NCBI GenBank assembly: GCA_949742895.1
Contig: CATJRT010000249.1
Location: 1 to 9,988 of the forward strand
Length of the DNA stretch: 9,988 bases
Direction of reading: 5' to 3'
Source of the DNA: an uncultured Eubacteriales bacterium
GTDB taxonomy: Bacteria > Bacillota_A > Clostridia > Oscillospirales > Oscillospiraceae
Shown here: piece by piece, positions 6,026 to 9,988 of the stretch
How positions within the stretch are numbered: the stretch's first letter is position 1
How the letters are laid out: each line of letters opens with the position of its first letter
Translations under genes and position numbers: made by a program
The notes under the pieces: generated by a model
What the model was told of the DNA's origin: nothing
Databases searched by the model: none
What the model saw: the letters and a program-made list of their open reading frames with translations, nothing else

Positions 6026-6138
6026 GACAACGCGGTTTGTAAGCGCTTTTTTAGGCTATTAAACAGAGGCTTTTAGAAGCCCGCAGCACAGCACAACAAA
6101 AAAGCTCTGCAAAACGCCGGAAAGGACTGAATCCATAT

Positions 6139-7074
6139 ATGGCAAAAGCCAAAGGCTTAGGCAAGGGTCTGGACGCGCTGATGGGAGACTCATCCCTCCA
6201 GGCCCAGGAAGCCGGGTCCCTGCTCCTGCCCATCTCCCAGGTGGAGCCGGGGCTGGACCAGCCAAGGAAGCGCTTTGACGAAGAGGCGCTGGCCGACCTG
6301 GCCGCCTCCATCCAGGAACACGGTATCCTCCAGCCCTTGATTGTCCGCCGTCTCAGTACCGGCTATTACCAAATCATTGCCGGAGAACGGCGGTGGCGGG
6401 CAGCCAAACAGGCGGGCTTGAAGGAGATCCCAGTGGTCATCATCGAAGCGGACGACCGCAAGGTGATGGAACTGGGCCTCATCGAAAACCTTCAACGGGA
6501 GGATTTGAACCCAATGGAGGAAGCCGAAGGCTATCTCGCCCTGCTCACCGACTTCGCTATGACTCAGGAGGAGGTGGCCCAGCGGATGGGAAAATCCCGC
6601 CCTGCCATTGCCAACGCCCTGCGGCTCACCGCCCTGCCTCCCGCCGTACGTGAGCTGTTGGCAGAGGGAACCATCTCCGCCGGACACGGCCGGGCCGTAC
6701 TCATGGTGGAAGGGGAACAGGCCCAAACCGCCTTCGCTCAGAAAATTGCGGCGGAAGGGTGGAGCGTCCGGCAGGCGGAGGCCAGGGCCAAAACCTTCAC
6801 CCTGGATCAGCCGGAGGAAAAGCCCGCCAAATCCGCCGAGGACCCCAACCGTATGTACATTCAAGCAGTGGAAAAGGACCTGTCCACCCGGTTCGGCCGA
6901 AAGGTATCCATTCGCAGCGGTGCCAAAAAGGGTAAATTGGAGCTGGAGTTCTACAATGTGGACGACCTTAATCACCTGCTGGATCAGCTTGACCGGCTAT
7001 CCCACCTGACTGCCCAAGAACACCCCGCAGAGAGAGAACAGGCCGGACAAGGGGAAGGAGGGGACGAGGTATGA
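6139..7074 (+). CDS. parB: Chromosome-partitioning protein ParB (Spo0J)
   Basis: Binds parS, then slides and spreads as a CTP-loaded clamp, stimulates ParA ATPase and helps load SMC. It has 311 residues. KGLGKGLDALMG (5-16) is the basic N-terminal segment that activates ParA. The CTP-binding domain has DQPRKRF (40-46), GILQPLIVR (62-70), GERRWRAA (82-89) and ENLQREDLNP (116-125). The helix-turn-helix is TQEEVAQRMGKSRPAIANAL (142-161). The specificity residues R154, A160, A165 and G182 are the ParB/parS type and contrast with the Noc set in the neighbouring paralogue. The C-terminal dimerisation domain (RMYIQAVEKDL ... LELEFYNVDDLNHLLDQL) is intact. AAAGGA lies 12 bases before the ATG, a rather long spacing. 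The stop overlaps the next start by four bases. Confidence 0.96.
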   Translation: MAKAKGLGKGLDALMGDSSLQAQEAGSLLLPISQVEPGLDQPRKRFDEEALADLAASIQEHGILQPLIVRRLSTGYYQIIAGERRWRAAKQAGLKEIPVVIIEADDRKVMELGLIENLQREDLNPMEEAEGYLALLTDFAMTQEEVAQRMGKSRPAIANALRLTALPPAVRELLAEGTISAGHGRAVLMVEGEQAQTAFAQKIAAEGWSVRQAEARAKTFTLDQPEEKPAKSAEDPNRMYIQAVEKDLSTRFGRKVSIRSGAKKGKLELEFYNVDDLNHLLDQLDRLSHLTAQEHPAEREQAGQGEGGDEV

Positions 7075-7730
7075 GCAAAAAACCGGAGAAGGATGTTTCA
7101 CGTGAAACAATGGGCACAGACAGCGCAGTCCAGAGCCAACCGGACAACGCCAAAGCCGCTCCCCAGCCGGACAAGCAGGGAAGCGCCGCCAAGCCCCGCC
7201 AGCCCGCCCCGGTATTTATCTACCTGGCCATCCTGTTCGCTGCGGCATTTCTGATGCTGCTGCTGGCCTACCTCGTCCAGCAGCGCAACAGTGAGAATAC
7301 CATCGACGACCTACGCACCAGCATGACTGCCACTCGGGAGGAGCTGATGGAACAAAACCGAGTGCTACAGGAGGAAAAAGAGGGACTGGAAACAGAGTTA
7401 AATACACTGAATGACCAGCTGAACGAAATAACCGCTGAACGGGATAAGTATGAACAGGATGCCCAAATGTGGAAGGAGACAGCGGAGGGATATTCTTCCT
7501 GGCAAAACTCTTATAAGTTTCTGGAAACCTTTTGGTTCGTAGAGGAGCTCTATGTCAAGGGCGATTATGAATCCTGCGCAGAGACATTCAAGGAGTGGTA
7601 TCATTACCGCGTTCCATATGAAGTGCTGGAGCGGGCAGAGGAGATCCGCGACGATCTGACACGGCGAGGTTTTTTGGAGAAAGGCGCGTATGACGAGCTT
7701 GATGTTCCACATGAAACACCGGAGGACTGA
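7071..7730 (+). CDS. Single-pass membrane coiled-coil protein, paralogue 1 (unknown function)
   Basis: I do not recognise a named family. The ATG overlaps the parB stop (ATGA) and a GGAGG lies upstream, so it is translationally coupled to parB. The 219 residues divide into a polar, proline- and glutamine-rich N-terminus (1-46, probably cytoplasmic), one membrane span (about 48-69), a coiled coil (about 72-136, LMEQNRVLQEEKEGLETELN) and a helical end. The end carries LYVKGDYESCAETF (160-173) and closes with RRGFLEKGAYDEL. The basic residues before the span suggest N-in, C-out. The same plan and recognisable sequence recur in the next two genes. DNA for D-V-S-R-E-T (residues 8-13) is a perfect parS, and that for D-V-P-H-E-T (211-216) a degenerate one. 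My recollection is that clostridial parB genes are often followed by a DUF4446 membrane coiled-coil gene; this may be its positional counterpart. Confidence 0.85.
   Translation: MSKKPEKDVSRETMGTDSAVQSQPDNAKAAPQPDKQGSAAKPRQPAPVFIYLAILFAAAFLMLLLAYLVQQRNSENTIDDLRTSMTATREELMEQNRVLQEEKEGLETELNTLNDQLNEITAERDKYEQDAQMWKETAEGYSSWQNSYKFLETFWFVEELYVKGDYESCAETFKEWYHYRVPYEVLERAEEIRDDLTRRGFLEKGAYDELDVPHETPED
7094..7109. promoter_or_regulatory. parS centromere site (perfect), inside a coding region
   Basis: TGTTTCACGTGAAACA, identical to the site at 5120-5135, about 2 kb away. It is encoded within codons 8-13 of the gene following parB. Confidence 0.97.
7703..7718. promoter_or_regulatory. Degenerate parS-like site
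   Basis: TGTTCCACATGAAACA matches parS at 14 of 16 positions (changes at positions 5 and 9). It lies in the last codons of the same gene that carries the perfect site at its start. ParB binding here is uncertain. Confidence 0.45.
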
Positions 7731-7732
7731 CC

Positions 7733-8707
7733 ATGGTAGAAAAACATGGCCCGGAGTTCTACCCGCCCGAGGAGGATAACGAACGGCCGTGGACCAGCCT
7801 ACCGCAGGCAGATCAATCTACCAGCGGCGACGCACAGAACCTCCCTCCGCTGGAGCAGGGGGGACCGCCCCCTCAAAGCCCTCAACCCACACCTGCAAAT
7901 GCTCCCCGGTCTGTCCCGCTGCTGGCCTATGTGACAGCCCTGCTGGCAGTAGGATTTCTCATCATGACGGCGGTGTGTGTGCTCCAGTTCCGCGCCAATC
8001 AGAACACGCTGGACGAGGTGCGGGAAATAGCAGAGGACATCCAAACCCTGGACCAGCTTCGGGAAGAAAACGAACAGCTTCGGAAGAAAAACGCAGAGTT
8101 GGAGGCCAACGCAACAGAAAATCTACAGAAGGCCTGGGAAGCGGAACAATCCGAGCTCATCGTCAAGTCCATGTTTGAGGAGGTCAAACTGGAACAGGAA
8201 GCGCTACGCTATATCTGGTTTATCCAGAATTTCATAGACGACGGGAATTATGCCATGGCCACAAATGCCCTCTGCTTTGGCGGATATGACGCTTACCAAA
8301 AATTAGTCTATGAGTCAAATACAGACTCTTGGAACAATGGCATCAATTTTCAATTCTCGGACTCCTATTCTCAACTGAACCAATTAAACTATCTGTGTCT
8401 GCCGGAGGCCTACGGGGACGACCCCTACCCCAACGAGGAAATACCGGAAAACAATCAGTGGTCTGAGCTGTGGACAGCGTTGTCAGCCTACTATTTTGAC
8501 TCAAACAGTTACCAGGCCGCAGTCTGCCTGGTAAACTGGTCCAACGAGTACCTGTATCTGCTGGATTGGCAAGAGGACATTCCAGAAGAGCAGTATTGGC
8601 TGGGGCTTGAGAGCTTCACAAAAGAGCAGTATTGGATTCTACGGGAAACTCTGTCAGGACAGGGCTATATCCGCAAGACGGAGGACGGCGGGCTGGAGCT
8701 TAGGTGA
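7733..8707 (+). CDS. Single-pass membrane coiled-coil protein, paralogue 2 (unknown function)
   Basis: It starts 2 bases after the previous stop, so it is in the same operon. It has 324 residues: a proline-rich acidic N-terminus (1-59), a membrane span (about 61-84), a coiled coil (about 89-150) and an extended, aromatic- and asparagine-rich helical C-terminus. The segment after the span, LQFRANQNTLDEVREI (84-99) and TLDQLREENEQL (105-116), lines up with MQFRTSREAVDGLREM and SVDQLLEENGQL in paralogue 3. The G[DNS]Y motif of the family occurs as IDDGNYAMATNAL (168-180) and apparently again as FDSNSYQAAVCLV (255-267), suggesting an internal duplication that accounts for the extra length. The end SGQGYIRK matches the GFL/GYL endings of the others. 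No catalytic motif is visible; a structural or scaffold role on the outer face of the membrane is inference. Confidence 0.83.
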   Translation: MVEKHGPEFYPPEEDNERPWTSLPQADQSTSGDAQNLPPLEQGGPPPQSPQPTPANAPRSVPLLAYVTALLAVGFLIMTAVCVLQFRANQNTLDEVREIAEDIQTLDQLREENEQLRKKNAELEANATENLQKAWEAEQSELIVKSMFEEVKLEQEALRYIWFIQNFIDDGNYAMATNALCFGGYDAYQKLVYESNTDSWNNGINFQFSDSYSQLNQLNYLCLPEAYGDDPYPNEEIPENNQWSELWTALSAYYFDSNSYQAAVCLVNWSNEYLYLLDWQEDIPEEQYWLGLESFTKEQYWILRETLSGQGYIRKTEDGGLELR

Positions 8708-8734
8708 ATAAAGAGTCTATCCCAGAATTAGACG

Positions 8735-8749
8735 TGCGCAGATAGCGCA
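8735..8749 (+). other. Small hairpins after paralogue 2, weak terminator at best
   Basis: TGCGC-AGATA-GCGCA (8735-8749) follows another short inverted repeat, GTCTA ... TAGAC (8715-8719 with 8729-8733). Only TTTT several bases later (8756-8759) follows, so termination would be partial. Confidence 0.3.
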
Positions 8750-8776
8750 GTCAGATTTTACGCTGGGCAAGGCGAT

Positions 8777-8805
8777 TTGACACAGGAATACTTTGTGTAT
8801 ATAAC
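8777..8805 (+). promoter_or_regulatory. Sigma-A promoter before paralogue 3
   Basis: TTGACA (8777-8782), 17-base spacer, TATAAC (8800-8805): the -35 is perfect and the -10 has one mismatch. It lies in the 217-base gap after paralogue 2, so the third gene can be transcribed separately. GAATAC-TTTGT-GTATAT (8786-8802) also makes a small hairpin over the spacer. Confidence 0.65.
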
Positions 8806-8924
8806 AAGAAAATTAAATGAGCATGACGGGAAAAAGGGCCAAAACAAACGGCATATTGAGGTTGAAAATAACAGGTTCTACGGCTGGGAATTGAGCCAGC
8901 AGGCACGAAAAAGGGGGTGATGGA

Positions 8925-9722
8925 ATGGACGGACCGCAGAAGGATTTGATTGAGCAGATCGTCAGCGCGTCGCTTACGCGGCAGTCCGACGCCCTGCAAA
9001 ACGAAATCCCAACAGGGAAGAGGCCCTCAGACACATCCGCCACGGCGCCGCCCCCGGAGGACGAACCGGTAAACAGCGCCCAGCCGCCGCCTCAACCCAT
9101 CCCGCCGCCCAAAGCAGGCCGGGGACTGGTGTGGCTGACTGCGGCGCTGGCAGTGGCGTCCGCCATACTGCTGGCCCTGTGCCTGATGCAGTTCAGGACC
9201 TCCCGGGAAGCAGTGGACGGGCTGCGGGAGATGGTGGAGGCTGTGCAGAGCGTGGACCAACTCCTGGAGGAAAACGGACAGCTCCAGCAGGAGCTGAACG
9301 GGCTGAAAACAGAGCTGGATGCCATCCAGACTGAGCTGAACCTCAAAACAAGCTGGGGAGAGACCCAACAAATGCTGTATCGCGAGGAGCACCAAGCCGC
9401 CACCCTACTATGGGACGTTCTGTTAGCCAAAGAGCTGTTTGACACAGGCAGCTATGAGGACTGCGCCGCCATCCTTCAGGGCCTCGCACAGAGCAGACAA
9501 AAGGCAATCAACCAGGCCACCTATCTCAATGGAAAAACCTATGATGCACAGTCTATCCTGAACGGGATGGCGAAGGAGCTGGGGGAATTGGGATACCTCT
9601 CCCAACAGGATATAGAGCTGCTGGAATCCAGCTTTGTGGAGACCCTTTACGAACCCTTTTACGGGGACATCCTCGCAGGAGCTGTGGACAGCAGCGCCGT
9701 CTCCCTTGGAACTGCGTACTGA
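8925..9722 (+). CDS. Single-pass membrane coiled-coil protein, paralogue 3 (unknown function)
   Basis: ATG at 8925 follows AAGGGGGTGAT, an extended match to the 16S rRNA tail, by about 7 bases. It has 265 residues: a polar N-terminus ending in a proline-rich stretch (about 41-63), one membrane span (about 67-89), a coiled coil (about 91-140) and a helical C-terminus. ELFDTGSYEDCAAIL (170-184) corresponds to ELYVKGDYESCAETF in paralogue 1, and ELGELGYLSQQDIEL to its RRGFLEKGAYDEL. Unlike the other two it opens with a helix-like DGPQKDLIEQIVSASLTRQSD before the proline segment. It has its own promoter, and serS follows 58 bases later without a terminator. Three tandem copies with highly diverged N- and C-termini but a conserved core point to old duplications. 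The function is unknown. Confidence 0.84.
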   Translation: MDGPQKDLIEQIVSASLTRQSDALQNEIPTGKRPSDTSATAPPPEDEPVNSAQPPPQPIPPPKAGRGLVWLTAALAVASAILLALCLMQFRTSREAVDGLREMVEAVQSVDQLLEENGQLQQELNGLKTELDAIQTELNLKTSWGETQQMLYREEHQAATLLWDVLLAKELFDTGSYEDCAAILQGLAQSRQKAINQATYLNGKTYDAQSILNGMAKELGELGYLSQQDIELLESSFVETLYEPFYGDILAGAVDSSAVSLGTAY

Positions 9723-9780
9723 AGCCGGCGAATCCAGAGTAACCGTTTGAAAATCATGAAGGAAAAGAGAGGATCATTTC

Positions 9781-9988
9781 ATGTTAGACATCAAATTTCT
9801 CCGGGAAAACCCGGAGCTGGTAAAGGAAAACATCAAGAAGAAATTCCAGGAGGAAAAGCTCCCCCTGGTGGACGAGGTCATTGAACTGGACAGGCGCAAC
9901 CGGGACGCCATGACCGAGGCCAACAACCTGCGCTCCCAGCGCAATACCCTGTCCAAGCAGGTGGGTATGCTCATGGGTCAGGCCAAAA
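9781..9988 (+). CDS. serS: Serine-tRNA ligase, N-terminal part (runs off the window)
   Basis: Charges tRNA-Ser (and tRNA-Sec) with serine in the cytoplasm. The visible 69 residues are the start of the N-terminal tRNA-binding arm: MLDIKFLRENPELVKENIKK, then the first long helix of the antiparallel coiled coil with VDEVIELDRRNRD and the conserved LRSQRNTLSKQVG. ATG at 9781 follows AGAGGA at a normal distance. The catalytic domain is outside the window. serS near parB is a common clostridial arrangement. No T-box leader fits in the 58 bases upstream. Confidence 0.95.
   Translation, partial: MLDIKFLRENPELVKENIKKKFQEEKLPLVDEVIELDRRNRDAMTEANNLRSQRNTLSKQVGMLMGQAK

Noticed and set aside
6038..6051. 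cre-like sequence TGTAAGCGCTTTTT between parA and parB
   Set aside because: The second half departs from the CcpA consensus and there is no promoter there. A catabolite-control site inside parAB is not credible without more evidence.
6068..6081. Hairpin GGCTT-TTAG-AAGCC between parA and parB as a terminator
   Set aside because: The stem has only five pairs and no T run follows, so parA and parB are taken as one unit.
8817..8894. 25-codon frame (MSMTGKRAKTNG...) after the promoter at 8777
   Set aside because: It has no ribosome site, starts almost at the predicted transcription start, and shows no recognisable features.

Overview
The window looks like chromosomal DNA of a GC-rich, Gram-positive-type Clostridia, most likely an Oscillospirales gut bacterium related to Flavonifractor or Lawsonibacter. 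This rests on strong AGGAGG ribosome sites, sigma-A promoters, Rho-independent terminators, a sortase-type surface protein, a Noc-ParA-ParB cluster with canonical parS sites, and the order parB ... serS. The genus is inference; no 16S gene or other marker is present.

Layout. At 1-1084 the 3' part of a prephenate dehydratase gene (pheA) is followed 3 bases later by tadA and a terminator. At 1285-2944, on the minus strand, lies a secreted BspA-type leucine-rich-repeat surface protein. Its wall-anchor end is in a different frame, and the break sits exactly on a run of seven C (G on the plus strand). A divergent intergenic region (2951-3217) holds a 40-bp perfect palindrome and the promoter of a YitT-family membrane protein (3218-4072). 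A terminator after yitT overlaps the ribosome site and TTG start of noc (4144-4935).

The chromosome-segregation block follows. It has a 319-bp spacer with a terminator, a candidate 33-residue ORF containing a perfect parS, and a near-consensus promoter; then parA/soj (5255-6025), parB/spo0J (6139-7074), and three paralogous single-pass membrane coiled-coil proteins (7071-7730, 7733-8707, 8925-9722) of unknown function. A second perfect parS lies in the first codons of the first paralogue and a degenerate one in its last codons. The start of serS (9781 onward) runs off the end.

How the parts fit. ParB should load on parS and, with ParA, segregate the origin region. Noc is a ParB relative with a different DNA-binding code, expected to bind its own sites elsewhere and to link DNA to the membrane in nucleoid occlusion. 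The membrane coiled-coil family is translationally coupled to parB, so a role tying the origin region to the envelope is possible, but this is inference. The best leads for something undescribed are this three-gene family, the homopolymer switch in the surface protein, and the overlapping terminator, promoter and start signal before noc.
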